64,000 bases of DNA from Certhia americana (Eukaryota > Chordata > Aves > Passeriformes > Certhiidae), in contig JAGMWU010000134.1 of the NCBI GenBank assembly GCA_018697195.1, positions 1-64,000 on the forward strand, given 5' to 3'. The stretch's first letter is position 1. Each line of letters begins with the position of its first letter. The position numbers were made by a program, and so were the translations under genes. The notes under the pieces are model-generated. The model was not told the origin of the DNA and made no database searches. It worked only from the letters and a program-made list of their open reading frames with translations. Positions 12,530 through 23,489 of this stretch are shown piece after piece.

Positions 12530-13048
12530 CAAGCTGGTGGTTCTGCCTGGCTTCCTATGAGAGGGCTCATTCCCAGGCAGTGTAGGGCTGACACTGCCCT
12601 CTCCCCACTCAGCCCCTCTGCCACCCCCCAAGCCCTGAAGAGGCAGCCATAGGGCAGGAAGTGAGGGGGCACCCGGGGCACCAACATGCCCAGGGCCTGC
12701 TTCTCAGGAGACCCCAGCACAGCATCACGTGGCATGACAAGGCCAGACCCAGTCCACACAACAGCTCCATCCGGGGCAGTCCCAAAGGCCTGCAGGATTT
12801 CCTGCATGTGCTGGTAGATGGGCTGGAGAGCAGCACCCACCTCTTCCATGTCCCTGCGCCCCGCCAGCTTTCTCAGCTCCAGGGATGGAAGCAGGACATA
12901 GCCGGACAGGGAGCGGTGCCATGTGCCTGGAGGCACCACAGGGCAACCCAGGACCTCCAGCACAGAAGCCATAGCACGTGGCAGGAGCTGTTCCTCCCAT
13001 GCCTGGAAGATAAGGCTGGTCTCAGGGATCAGTGGAGCCAGAAGGACA
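12530..13048 (-). CDS. Unrecognised large exon, possibly part of a bird multi-domain gene
   Basis: The minus strand is open over about 190 codons and has a good acceptor (tgtccccag) at 13049-13057. The translation is well-formed, not low-complexity: it contains LIPETSLIFQAWEEQLLP, then LEVLGCPVVPPGTWH, then GAVVWTGSGLVMPRDAV. About 200 bp upstream (minus strand, 13230-13296), behind a cag acceptor, another short open segment contains FPNLVLLDPAVTVQTL, which could be the preceding exon. The 3' border is not clear, and a stop lies at 12475. I do not recognise the protein. A sacsin-like or similar bird-specific gene is possible, but that is a guess. It may be a single retained exon of a dead gene. 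Confidence 0.4.
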
Positions 13049-13059
13049 CTGGGGACATC

Positions 13060-14215
13060 CAGTGAGGACAAGGGATATGAGAGGGAGCCCCTCCAGAGGG
13101 CCCAGGTCTTCCACGTGGTGGGCCAGGAATTGCCACAGGGCTGGGAAGCAGGAGGCTGGGGGCTGGGGGGGCCCTTGGTCCCGGCACCAGGTCACTGGGG
13201 GTTGAAGACTGGGATGTCCAGGAGGGGGGCAGAGCCAAGCGCAGGGTCTGTACAGTCACAGCTGGATCCAGCAGAACCAGGTTGGGGAAGAAACCTGTGT
13301 ACAAGAGGCAGAGGCTGGACTAGAAAGACGTGGGACCTGGGACCTGGCTGGGGGACCCAGGATGGAGGAGAAAGAACCTGCAGGGCATGGGCAGCCCCCT
13401 TATGGGATATGGGAGGACCTGGGCTCTGGAGGGACAGTGGATACCCTTAGCAGGAGTACAGAGAACCCAGCAAGCCCAGATGGGTGCAGATAAAAGAGCT
13501 GTGGGAGGTAAAACGGTGTTAGGGGGATGAGTATTGGGGAGCACAGAAGTCATGAGATGAGGAACACAGGGATCCTCTCAGGATCCGAGGAAGCACAAAA
13601 GGGACAGGGGAATGGGGGAAGAACAGCAGGGACATGGATCCCCAGAGAGACAGGGGGGTACTGAGAGATACTGGGGCTGCAGAGGAACCCCAAAGCTTAC
13701 AAGGCTGCCAGGGGATGTTGGGGTTTAGGGGGGGCAACCAGGGGACCTAAAGGTGTTCCAGGACCCCCCATCTCTTACCCTCCTTGGCAATGCCTCACAG
13801 GAGGCTGTCCAAGCCCAGCTCCAGGTCTGAGGTTACCCAAACCCTCAGGACACTTTAAGCTCTGCCCACAGCTCATCCCACAAAGCCACTTGCTGTTCCC
13901 AGTGAAGGAGAATCCAAAAGGAAAGGAAAAACCTCGGAGCTGATGCAAGAACCACTTAATGATTGAAACAAAACTAAATATATTGCTTTTACTGCTGCCC
14001 AGCCTTGGGACATGCTGGAAACAATGCCAGAGTCAAGGCTCAGAGTGTCAGTTGAAATGAATTGTCCCAATTTTGGAGACAGCCTGGGCTGAGCAGAGGA
14101 GGGACAAGGGCAGAGGCTTCACTCCTGGTGAATTTGTGTTGCATGCACAGCTCATTGTAGAAGGTTGATGGTTCTGCAGATGAAATAAACTCCAACAAAT
14201 GCAGAAATCACAGAT
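13060..14215. other. G-rich single-copy stretch, no convincing gene
   Basis: Apart from the possible short exon at 13230-13296, the region is G-rich on the + strand (gggg and ggga runs around 13140-13740). Its reading frames look like composition artefacts. I see no RNA gene or repeat family. Confidence 0.5.
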
Positions 14216-14217
14216 TA

Positions 14218-14345
14218 ACCAAACCTGTGACATCACCTGTCCTTGTGACATCACCTATCCTTGTGACATCACCTGTGTGTGTAACATCACCTGTATTTGT
14301 GATGCCACCTGTGTGTGTGACATCACATCATTGTGACATGACCCC
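14218..14345. repeat. Short minisatellite, gtgacatcacctgt(cctt) unit
   Basis: About seven imperfect tandem copies of a 17-20 bp unit of the form tgtgacatcacctgtccttg, drifting to tgtgtgtgacatcac. Each copy contains TGACATCA, which resembles a CRE/AP-1 half palindrome. No spacers of constant size separate the copies, so this is not a CRISPR. Confidence 0.85.
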
Positions 14346-15793
14346 AGGGATCTCCTCCAGTGACACATTTGCAAATATCTGAAGGAAAAAAGAAAAAAAA
14401 AAAAACTGCAACAGAATTAAATCTGCTGACCAAGGCTTTCACCTTATGGAGGGCATTTTTCCACCAATTCCATCAGGATGGATTTATTCCCAGAAATATT
14501 TCTCCCATCACTTGGATAGCAGTGGTAGCAGCACAGGAGGGAATTTCCCCCTCTCTTCCATGTGTTTATGTACTCTTGAATCCACTGTTGGTTTTACAGG
14601 ATGGGTGAATATAACAATATTTTGTGTTTTATTGAAACCGCCTAAGAAAAATGATTTTAATACACAAAGGAACTTCTAAACCTTGGTTTCATTTTGTTTT
14701 CTGCATTACAAGATGGAAAAGATCTGTCTTCCTGTCTGACTAATGTTAGTTTGATGATGATCCCAATATTAACTGCTTCACTTGAGCAAGCAAAGAAGTA
14801 AAATACCAGTTAGAGTAGCTGCTAATTCACCGAGTGTTGTGCTCTGGTTATTAAATAGCAAAAGATGAACCAAATCCTAAAAGATATAGCCAAAAGATGA
14901 ACCTTGGTTCATGAATTAGAATTAGGTTTTGAATTAGAAGCAGAATATTAATTTGGGTCTGAAGCATGATTAAGCATTATAAGGCCCCTTAAGAATTTTC
15001 ACCAAATTTTCTTGAATTTCTCTTTATTGGGTTTTCCTCGACTGTGCTGAGCCCAGTAATTGCTTTGCTCCTTAGTTGTTAGGTCAAAGCACAATGTGAT
15101 TTTCTCCATGTCATAATATTGAAGAGGAGGGTTCAATGTTCTGCATGTCTGATGTGCAGCTGAGGCAGCGCAAGGGGAGCGGTCTCAGGGCTTTGGAGGG
15201 AATTTTCCCTTCTTCTCAGCTCCTTTTCCTTCTAGTTATGACACTCTGCAGAAGCTGCTGGGCTGCCTGGCAATTTGGCAGAGGTTTTGTGCAGCAGAGA
15301 AACTCCCAATGACAGGTAAATTGAAGGAAGAGACCATCTCCTTCTCTACTCTGGTGTTTTCAGAAGGAATGCAGATCATGGCATTTCTCAAGTTTCTCAA
15401 GGGAGAAGCAAGAGTTGCAATGCAATAGTTGGAATTGGTTAGTCGTATGCACCAGAATAATGGTGATTGGGGCATGAAGAAGATTCAAATGTGTAGCAGG
15501 AGCTGGGTGAAATCCAGGGCTGGAAGAAATCCAAAGAATCTGGAGTCTGACATTGCATTTGTGATCCTGGGTGTTGCCAAGGCCCAGGCAGACCTTGGAG
15601 AAGACTAGAGGGTGACAAGAGCCATATTTGCTGCTCCGGAGCTGTGTTTGGGGAGCAGCTGTGAATTGTCGCTGTGAGTGTTTGTGATTGCAGCTGTGGG
15701 AATCAGGAGCTGCAGGATGTGGGGTGTCCAGGGTTGAGGGAGACCTGCGAGTTTGTGAAAGGAGCAGGGGATGGTGGAGGAGCAGTGCATGGC
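14346..15793. other. AT-richer intergenic DNA, nothing identified
   Basis: A poly(A) run sits near 14385-14405. No long conserved frame, RNA gene or clear transposon was seen. The open frames at 15236-15911 have no coding character. Confidence 0.5.
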
Positions 15794-16853
15794 TGTTGTA
15801 TCCCTTTAACGAATGCTCTCCCCCCAAAACCCCTCCCCCAGAAACTGTAACCTGGCCTGGGTTACCTGCCTGTCTTGGTTTGGAAAGACAGGGGTGTCTG
15901 CTAGGAACCAAAAAAAACCGGAAACTTCCCTCGGGGTTTGTTATAATTCCAAAATTGAAGGGGAGGTCTCAGGCAATGATAAGGAGGGTAGGAATAACAG
16001 TTCTTTACTAGTTAGTCTAACAAGGTAAATTAACAATAATAACTACAATATTGACAACAAACAGAACTAGAGAAGAAAAAGGGAAAAAAACCACAACAAA
16101 CCAGTCACAGTTTTTCCTCTGGTAACCCCCCACCCCTCTCAGTACCGTCACAAGCTAAATAGGCTAGCAGCAGCTCTGGGAGGATGAGATGATTCCAAGG
16201 GTTCACAGTGGCTGGAGCTGTTGGAAAAAGTGTCCCGGCTGGCAGGGGCTGCAGAGACACAGCGTGGGGAGACTTCAAGCAGAACTGAAGAAACCATGGG
16301 TGCAGGGCAGGGAGGAAACGGGTTCCCAAAATCCCGGGGGACACACGAAGAGACGGTGGTCCGACGGAGTCCCAGGTGAAGGAATGGTGAGTGCTCTCTG
16401 CTGCGCCGAGACGAGCAGCCCTGGCAGTTCCCCCAGAGCAGAAAACTGCCCCGAGCAAAGTGAAATCAATGTCTCTGGGTAGCTGCTTCTTTTGTTTGGC
16501 CCTAAGCACCCATAAGTACCGAAAAGCACCCAGCCATTAGCTTCTTAGCAACTTCTGGGAAAAAATTCTATAAGAAATCAACCCAACCCCCAACACTGCC
16601 CCTTTGAGTCTGACCTATGGCCTTCGGCCAGGTAACCTGACCCCGACCCCAAAGGTGATAAAAACCCCTCTCCCTCCATGCTCTCCCTCCTTTGCCTCCG
16701 GAATCCCTTCATTGAAATAAAGCTTTGGAATTCTTCCTGAGGTAAGGGGCCTCTTTTGTAACTCTTCACCCTAACTTGAAGATTCCCCTCTCTCAAAATC
16801 CCCCGAAACCTGAGCTAGCTGCTTGTGGGGGGGTGGAGGAGACAGGGGTATCA
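15794..16853 (+). repeat. 5' LTR of the class II ERV, split by a nested LTR
   Basis: It begins TGTTGTATCC and ends GGGGTATCA, the same ends as the 3' LTR. After removing 15871-16595 and one copy of the 5-bp duplication it is 330 bp. It has a TATA-like gataaaaac at 16657-16665 and a poly(A) signal AATAAA at 16716-16721. Confidence 0.92.
15871..16595 (+). mobile_element. Nested solo LTR inserted in the 5' LTR
   Basis: A 725-bp element starts TGTCTTGGTTTGGAAAGACA and ends CCAACA. It is bounded by a perfect 5-bp target-site duplication CTGCC (15866-15870 and 16596-16600). The undisturbed 3' LTR has the pre-insertion sequence ttacctgcccctttgag. The start resembles passerine ERVL-type LTRs. No internal coding region is present, so it is a solo LTR. 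Confidence 0.92.
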
Positions 16854-16859
16854 TTCAAT

Positions 16860-16875
16860 TGGCATCCCGACGTGG
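16860..16875 (+). other. Primer-binding-site-like sequence
   Basis: The motif tggcatcccgacgtgg lies six bases after the 5' LTR end, where a tRNA primer-binding site is expected. I did not assign the tRNA. Confidence 0.5.
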
Positions 16876-17330
16876 TTTATATTTTAAACTTACGTTATAA
16901 GCTGGAGTCTTTATCTCAGAAGCTTTTCAGACTGATCCAATTATTTCTCTCACTGATTCAGCCTTTTTTTGCACAGCTGAGGGTGAGGAGGATGAACCGG
17001 TAGCCTGTAGCTATACAGGTCGGTTTCAATAGGGTAACTTCTGTAGCCAAGAAACAGAATTTTTTTTTTCTTTTCGTGTGTTTCCCTGAAGGCACAGGCG
17101 CTGTGCGGGCCAGGGACACTCTGCATTTTGGGTGTGTTGTGAGCTCTGGAGGGACCCCGTAGTGAACCCCCCCACCGCCGGGGAATCGGCACTGAGCCAT
17201 TTGTCCCCTGCTCTGTTCCACCCCTTGTCCCCTCCCGGGTCTCTGGTGAAAGTGGGAACAAGGGACGGATCTGTTTCTTTGTTATATTTTGCTCAGAAGT
17301 TTATAGAGTTGGGACACATTGTAACCTAAC

Positions 17331-19410
17331 ATGGGAGTAACACCTTTGTGTCCGCAAAAGAGTTTATTAAAGCAACTTAAACCACCTTTAAAAGATCTAA
17401 ACATCTCTAACAATCTACTAAAACAATTTACCTCGTGGTTAGCCAAAGAATACTCAAATACTAACTGCGAGAATGTCACTTCTATCATATTTTGGGATAA
17501 TATTGGGCTAAGACTAACAGAAAAAGCTGAAAATGGTGACAAAATTGTTCCGAAATTCATCCCAATTTTTCTAAGGACACGCAAGTACCTATTGGAATCC
17601 AGATGTGACAGCCAGCTCAAGAAATCCACTTTAAGTAACCCCTTTATACCTCTGCAGCTTTCTATTTCCAGCTTAGAATCATCAGAGCCACATTTGTACA
17701 CGGCATGGCTCGACAAAGGTGGAGCCGAGCACGTGGCTGGGTCTCTCCATTCTAACCCGTCTGTCCCTCAAAGCCGCGCCCCTCGCCCATACCCCCTCCC
17801 CCTTAACCCTGCACCCATCCCATCCATCCCACCCCTCCGCCCCCATCCCTTTCCACCCCTCCCACCCCTCCGCCCCCATTCCATCCCACCCCTCCACCCC
17901 CAGCCCTCCCCCCCTGTTACTATGGCATGCCCCCCTCCACCTTGGATCCCGAAGCGGCAGGGGAGGGGAAAAGCGGACGGGGTGGCACGGGGGGCGCGGC
18001 CGCGTTCGGCAGGGATTGCGAAAGCCTGGCATGGGCGCGCGGGCTTTGCACCGATCCTGGTTTCGGCGCGGGCGGCCCCGGTGCGGGGCGCTGGGACGCG
18101 GCGGAGGCGTGAGCCCCGTGCGGCGGCAGAGCCGCTGGGGACCTGGCTGTCCCCCACTCCCCGCTCAGCAGCGGAGCCACGGGCGGCCCGTGCCCATGCG
18201 GCGGCACCTCCGCGGCCCCCCCCACACTGTGCGGCGGCGGGGCCACGGCAGACCCCGCTGCCCCCCCCACACTGCGCAGTGCGGCCGGTGGTTACCGTGG
18301 CTCTCCCTTCCCCCCCACCCCCTGCAGCACGGCGAGCAGCGGCTCCTTCTCCCCTTCACCCAGCGGCAGCGGGGGGGGGCCGGGTCCCTGCTCCCCCATG
18401 GCTGTGGGAAATGCTGCAAACTGCTCACAGCTGCTAACCAGGAACGCTTTTTATTGCAAACTGACACACAACTACAAGAACACACACACAGTAGTACCAT
18501 ATCTTCTGCCTTTCACACAACACACCTTCCAGAAACTAAAACTGACTCTGATGAAAACATACCTATGGTGGCACCTGTAGTATATGTTGGCAAGAAAAAT
18601 GGTAGAAAAGAATATACACCATTTTCTTACCAAGACAAAAAGGAACTCTGCAAAATACAAAGAGATTTTGGCCGATTTAGCCAAATTTTTAAAAACATGA
18701 TAACTGCCACGTTCAGTTCAAATGAATTGGTACCTTCTGATACTAAAGACTTATTCAGATGTTTATTAACACCATCTGAATATGAATTATGGGAAAGCAT
18801 TTGGAAAAAAAGTTTAAAAACAGTATTACAGGACATTCACCTAGCACCTGATACAGCTAAAGATAATGACAATAATGATATCACATTGGATCACTTATGT
18901 GGTGAAGGTGAACTGCTCTGTCCTGAACAGCAAACCTGATTACTATCACAGCAAATATTATATAAAATTTCTACTGCCGCAGAAAAATCCTTTCATCACC
19001 TACCCACCACAGACATACGAGGCAGTTACACAAATATCAAACAATCCCCTTCTGAAAGTTTTTTGCAATTCGTAGATCATTTAAGAATTAAGGTGGAAAG
19101 ACAAGTCCAGCAACCGTCTATCCAGACCGAAATCATTAAAGAACTGGCCTTGAGGAATGCTAATGAGGCCTGTCGTAGGGTTATTCTTAGCCTTCCTCTC
19201 GACCCCCCCCCCTTTCTCTTGCTCACATGATAAAAGCATGTTGCAGGAAAGCAGAGCTGTTCAGTGCACCTGACCCTGGACTGCCTCATCCCAAGGCTGC
19301 AGCACCGGTGCGGCCTGAACCAATGCAGCAACCAACGTCATGAGATCGTCTGCAGCACATCATATGCTACCTCTGCAAACAGCCTGGACATTTTGCAAAG
19401 TCCTGCTCCG
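17331..19410 (+). pseudogene. Class II ERV gag remnant (matrix, capsid, nucleocapsid)
   Basis: A matrix-like start at 17331 (MGVTPLCPQKSLLKQLK...) runs to about 17700. A GC-rich block at about 17760-18430 follows in place of the linker. Capsid sequence resumes near 18540 (PVVYVGKKNGRKEY, then DLFRCLLTPSEYELW). A single in-frame TGA at 18937-18939 precedes the major homology region at about 19036-19083 (IKQSPSESFLQFVDHL). A run of ten C at 19203-19212 shifts the frame. One complete CX2CX4HX4C zinc knuckle (CYLCKQPGHFAKSC) lies at 19365-19406, and a partial one is upstream near 19225-19245. Gag would form the virion core. This copy is broken in at least three places. Confidence 0.85.
17760..18430 (+). 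other. GC- and CpG-rich insert inside the gag remnant
   Basis: Flanking gag sequence is AT-rich, but this block is strongly C- and GC-rich. It opens with a C-rich minisatellite (cacccctccgcccccatcc-type, about 17805-17915) and continues as a CpG-dense stretch (about 17945-18330) with many CGG and GCG words. It sits between matrix-like and capsid-like sequence. The composition resembles a vertebrate promoter CpG island, so it may be captured host DNA. I cannot identify the source. Confidence 0.6.
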
Positions 19411-20275
19411 AGAGCAAGAACCAGAGTCCAAGTCAGAAACCAAAATCCAACAAACAAAAAAAATAATTTCCCAGCGCGCCCCCGTTATTCATTCTGTCAC
19501 GCACGAGAACACAAATAGACGGGGTCCCTCACCAGCTAATACCTCTCTCTCAACAGATAAGGGGGAGGGGGTGGGGGAGGAAAAAACTGAAACTGTCAAA
19601 TGTTCAATTAACAAAGTTTGGCAGCCACGGGGCCGATACAGGCTCGTGACTGCCGAAGGTTTTCATTTCAGATCTACAGATTGGACAATAATCCCGGTGG
19701 ATCTGTCAAACACCCCTCACGACCAGTTGCCCAACTGGGAAACCGACAGTGAGTATTTTGTCATGGGGGATATGGCACACACACCAGATCAAATTGAGGT
19801 AGTTCCCATGACCATTAAGGGACAAATAACAAACCTCATGCTATTGGCACGCTGTATACACCCACCTTTCTACCTAGCAGAGGGGCAAATCCTTGCCCAA
19901 GCCATTCCTGTTCCGGCAGAGATAGTAGCTGATGGAAAATCACCGGAAATCTACTGGGCAGAAGTGGTGGGAGAGGACAAGCCTTCCCTGGCGTGCAACA
20001 TAGCAAATGGGTCAGATCGCCTCCATGTAGAGGGAGTTTTGCATACAGGCGCTGACATTACAATTTTACCTGAGAGCAAGTGGCCATCGAACTGGGAACT
20101 GCAACCTATAGCTGGCAAACTTCAGGGCATAGGAGGAATTACATTGGCTAAAATCTCAAAAAACACTGTGCAAATTGAAGGACCGGATGGAAAAATAGCA
20201 AGTGTCCGTCCTTACATTGCAAATTACAAAGCCCCCTTGTGGGGAAGAGACACATTGTCCCAGTGGAGAGTCTAA
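19340..20275 (+). pseudogene. ERV dUTPase-like and aspartic protease domains
   Basis: One open frame covers a dUTPase-like segment (about 19620-19930, with HTPDQIEVVPMTIKGQI and YLAEGQILAQAIP) followed by a retropepsin (about 19985-20275, ending ...APLWGRDTLSQW). Protease plus dUTPase between gag and pol is the class II arrangement. The protease active-site triplet, normally Asp-Thr-Gly in this family, reads His-Thr-Gly in LHTGADITIL (about 20039-20068), so the catalytic aspartate is lost. A shorter open stretch at the start overlaps the zinc-knuckle region in another frame. Confidence 0.85.
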
Positions 20276-20319
20276 TTGATTATTCCTAAGACACCCCAGG
20301 ATTTTTAGAAGTAGCCACT

Positions 20320-21010
20320 GTGGTGCACCCTACCCACAAATTAACATGGTTAAATGACACCCCGAAGTGGGTGCCACAGTGGTCTTTGAGCAGAGAAAAG
20401 CTCGAGGCGCTTGAAAAGCTTGTACAGGAGCAAGTGGCTCAAGGCCACCTAGAAGAAACAACAAGCCCTTGGAATTTCCCAGTTTTTGTAATAAAGAAAC
20501 CGGGAAAGGACAAGTGGAGATTGCTATATGATTTAAGGGAAATAAACAAAATCATAGAAGATATGGGACCTCTCCAGCCAGGGATGCCCTCTCCAACTAT
20601 GCTCCCTCGAGGCTGGAAATTAGCAGTATTAGATATCAAAGATTGTTTCTTCCAAATTCCTCTGCACCCAGGAGATACCATAAGGTTTGCATTCTCAGTT
20701 CCCACCCTAAATCGCCAGGCCCCCATGAAGAGGTATCACTGGAAGGTGCTGCCTCAGGGCTGTAAAGCCTCGCCATTCATATGCCAACAGTACATAGCAT
20801 CATTACTGTCACTTGTACGTGCTGAGAGACAGTATGCCATCATCCTCCACTACATGGATGTGTGTGTGTGCCCCCAATGACACTATACTCCAACACACGC
20901 TTGACCTAGTGGTTAAAGTTTTAACCTCTGCTGGCTTTCAATTACAGGAAGACAAACTTCAAAGGATGCCACCTTAGAAGTATCTGGGCTTACAAATTTC
21001 AGAGAGGACC
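20320..21010 (+). pseudogene. ERV reverse transcriptase, frameshifted at the catalytic motif
   Basis: The open frame 20320-20880 has RT fingers and palm: LVQEQVAQGHLEETTSPW, VIKKPGKDKWRLLYDLREIN, LDIKDCFFQIPL (first catalytic Asp region), and VLPQGCKASPFICQQY. The YXDD box at 20851-20862 reads YMDV, running straight into a gtgtgtgtgtg repeat. The frame ends at 20880, while RT-like sequence continues in another frame (about 20878-20977, TLDLVVKVLTSAGFQLQEDKL). The second catalytic Asp is absent and the product is truncated. Confidence 0.88.
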
Positions 21011-21025
21011 GTTGTTCCTCAGAAA

Positions 21026-22888
21026 TTGGAAATCAATTGTAATCCTAAGACCCTAGCAGATCTCCACTCCCTGTGTGGATCATTGAATTGGGTAAGACCC
21101 TGGCTAGGCCTCACAAATGAGGATCTAGACCCTCTTTTCAAATTATTGAAAGGGGAGAGAGAGCTGAGCTCTCCCAGGGAACTGACCCCAGAGGCAAACA
21201 CTGCAATCCAAAAGGTACAGAAAGCCTTGTCAGAGAGGCAGGCTCACAGGTATGAACCAAGCCTACCTTTCCATTTCATTGTGCTAGGAAAACTGCCACA
21301 CCTGCATGGTCTGATTTACCAGTGGATCGAGGGGCAGAAAGATTCACTCTTAATCATAGAGTGGGTCTTCCTCTCTCACCAAATATCCAAGACCATCACT
21401 GAGCCACAAGAGTTAATAGCTCAATTGATTCAGAAAGCCAGGATGAGGCTGTGTGAACTGGCTGGTTGTGATTTTACATGCATTCACCTCCCGGTCAAGC
21501 TCTCAGAGGAGGGAAGAAACTCTCCAAAGAGACTGACCAAAGAGATGTTTGAGCATTTGCTCTGGGGCAATGCCAATCTCCAGCTATCTCTGGACAGCTA
21601 TGGGGGACAAATATTGGTCCATGCCCCATCCCACAAGCTGTTTAATGAGGAATTCCACCTCATTCCTTGTGAGAAAAGGAGTCGGAGACCACTCAAAGCT
21701 CTCACAGTGTTCATGGACACATCTGGGGCTTCCTGCAAGTCGGTGATGACTTGGAGAAACCTGCAAACTCAGCATTGGGAAGCTGATGTGGAGTTTGTAG
21801 AAGGGTCTCCCCAGGTAGCTGAACTAGCAGCTGTGGTAAGAGCCTTTGAGAAGTTCTCGGAACCATTTAATTTGGTGACTGACTCTGCATATGTAGCTGG
21901 AATAGTGTCCAGAGCAGAGCAGGCTGTGCTCAGAGAAACTGAGAATGAGCATCTCTTCAGATTGCTCTCAAAGCTGATTTATTTGGTTTCTCATCGAGAA
22001 CATCCGTTCTTTGTGATGCATGTACGATCACACTCAGATTTACCAGGTGAGATTGCAGAGGGCAATCGTCGAGCAGACTCCCTTGCTGCACTAGTTGAGA
22101 AAGCACGTCTCCCTGACATCTTCCAACAGGCAAAACTGAGCCATCAACAATACCATCAAAATGTGCCAGGTCTGATCCGTCAGTTCCAGCTAACACGGAG
22201 TCAGGCTCGAGCTATTGTGGCTACCTGTCCCAATTGCCAGTTCCAAGCCATGCCATCAATGGGTATAGGAACTAATCCCCGAGGCCTTGGCAGTTGTGAA
22301 GTGTGGCAGACAGATATCACACACATTCCTAGTTTTGGTCGCCTCAAATATGTTCATGTGAGTATTGACACACATTCAGGTGCAGTATATGCTTCTGCCC
22401 ACGCAGGAGAGAAAGCTGTGCATGCTAAACAACACCTAGTGCAAGCTTTCTCAGTGTTAGGGATCCCAAAAGAAATCAAAACTGATAATGGCCCAGCATA
22501 CACGTCCAAGGAGTTCCGAGAATTTGTCCAGCAGTGGGGAGTGGAACATAAATCTGGCATCCCCCACTCCCCCACAGGCCAAGCTGTGGTTGAGCGTGCA
22601 CATCAGACGCTCAAACAGGTTTTGGCTAAACAGAGCAGCACAACTGTGTGGATGCCTCCACAACAGAAGCTCTGCAAAGCCATGTTTACCATCAATTTCC
22701 TAAACTGTTCTTTTGAAAACATGAATCCACCTGTAACTCATCATTTTAACAGTGGTAATCAGTTCAAACTTTCTCAGCGTCCACCGGTCTTGATTATGGA
22801 CCCGGAAACTTGGGAAACCAAGGGTCCCTATGAGCTCGTGACTTGGGGCCGTGGCTATGCGTGTGTAGCTACCCCCTCAGGTCCTTGA
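21026..22888 (+). pseudogene. ERV connection, RNase H and integrase (620-codon open frame)
   Basis: The frame is open for 620 codons. It covers the RT thumb/connection (QISKTITEPQELIAQ), RNase H (FMDTSG about 21710, VTDSAYVAGI about 21877, HVRSHSDLPGEIAEGNRRAD about 22020) and integrase. The integrase keeps its HHCC zinc motif (KLSHQQYHQN...CPNC, about 22134-22236) and the three acidic catalytic residues in WQTDITHIP, IKTDNGPAYTS and PTGQAVVERAH. The stop at 22886-22888 (TGA) falls just before an integrase C-terminal-like stretch (QKWVKPFVPKNPAP), so the tail is cut. As there is no intact upstream frame it is scored as part of a dead provirus. Confidence 0.88.
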
Positions 22889-23135
22889 TGTATACCTCAG
22901 AAGTGGGTCAAACCTTTCGTCCCAAAAAACCCAGCTCCTGCAGAAGGAGATGAAAGGCAGGTAGCCACTGCCTCCAAGAGAAGATGCCGTCGGATAGAAG
23001 AAGAAGAACCTTCCTAAGTGAGGACTCCAGCCGACAGAAACAGAGACTTCTAACATGTTTTAAAAATGTTTGTTTTCCCTATTTCTTGTTATCCTCACTC
23101 CATGTAACCCAATGTTTTTCCTTTAACTTTCTTAA

Positions 23136-23150
23136 ACAAAAGAGGGTGAG
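23136..23150 (+). other. Polypurine tract of the class II ERV
   Basis: The purine run acaaaagagggtgag directly abuts the 3' LTR start at 23152, the expected place for the plus-strand primer. Confidence 0.7.
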
Positions 23151-23151
23151 A

Positions 23152-23481
23152 TGTTGTATCCCTTTTATGAATGCTCTCCCCCCAAAGCCCCTCCCCCAGA
23201 AACTGTAACCTGGCCTGGGTTACCTGCCCCTTTGAGTCTGACCTATGGCCATCAGCCAGGTAACTTGACCCCGACCCCAAAGGTGATAAAAACCCCTGTC
23301 CCTCCATGCTCTCCCTCCTTTGCCTCCGGAACCCCTTCATTGAAATAAAGCTTTGGAATTCTTCCTGAGGTAAGGGGCCTCTTTTGTAACTCTTCACCCT
23401 ATCTTGAAGATTCCCCTCTCTCAAAATCCCCCGAAACCTGAGCTAGCAGCTTGTGGGGGGGTGGAGGAGATAGGGGTATCA
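23152..23481 (+). repeat. 3' LTR of the class II ERV (330 bp)
   Basis: It runs from TGTTGTATCC to GGGGTATCA, with poly(A) signal AATAAA at 23344-23349 and a TATA-like gataaaaac near 23284. It aligns end to end with the 5' LTR without gaps once the nested element is excluded. Confidence 0.93.
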
Positions 23482-23489
23482 TCGCCCCC

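Larger units (their letters stand above)
15794..23481 (+). mobile_element. Class II (beta-like) endogenous retrovirus with both LTRs, no env
   Basis: A provirus of about 7.7 kb including a nested insertion. Order: 5' LTR 15794-16853 (interrupted), PBS-like site, gag remnant, dUTPase-protease, reverse transcriptase, RNase H-integrase, polypurine tract, 3' LTR 23152-23481. Without the nested insertion both LTRs are 330 bp and differ at about 11 positions (about 3 percent). Only about 260 bp separate the pol stop from the 3' LTR and they hold no env reading frame. The element carries stops, frameshifts and altered catalytic motifs and cannot be a functional virus as written. I see no clear target-site duplication around the two outer ends. 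Confidence 0.9.

Noticed and set aside
14218..14345. Possible CRISPR-like array
   Set aside because: Repeats are contiguous and imperfect, with no constant-length unique spacers, in vertebrate DNA. It is a minisatellite.
17719..18939. A 406-codon plus-strand frame read as one intact gag product
   Set aside because: The first half is translation of the GC-rich insert in a frame different from the matrix-like start. Only the part after about 18540 is capsid.
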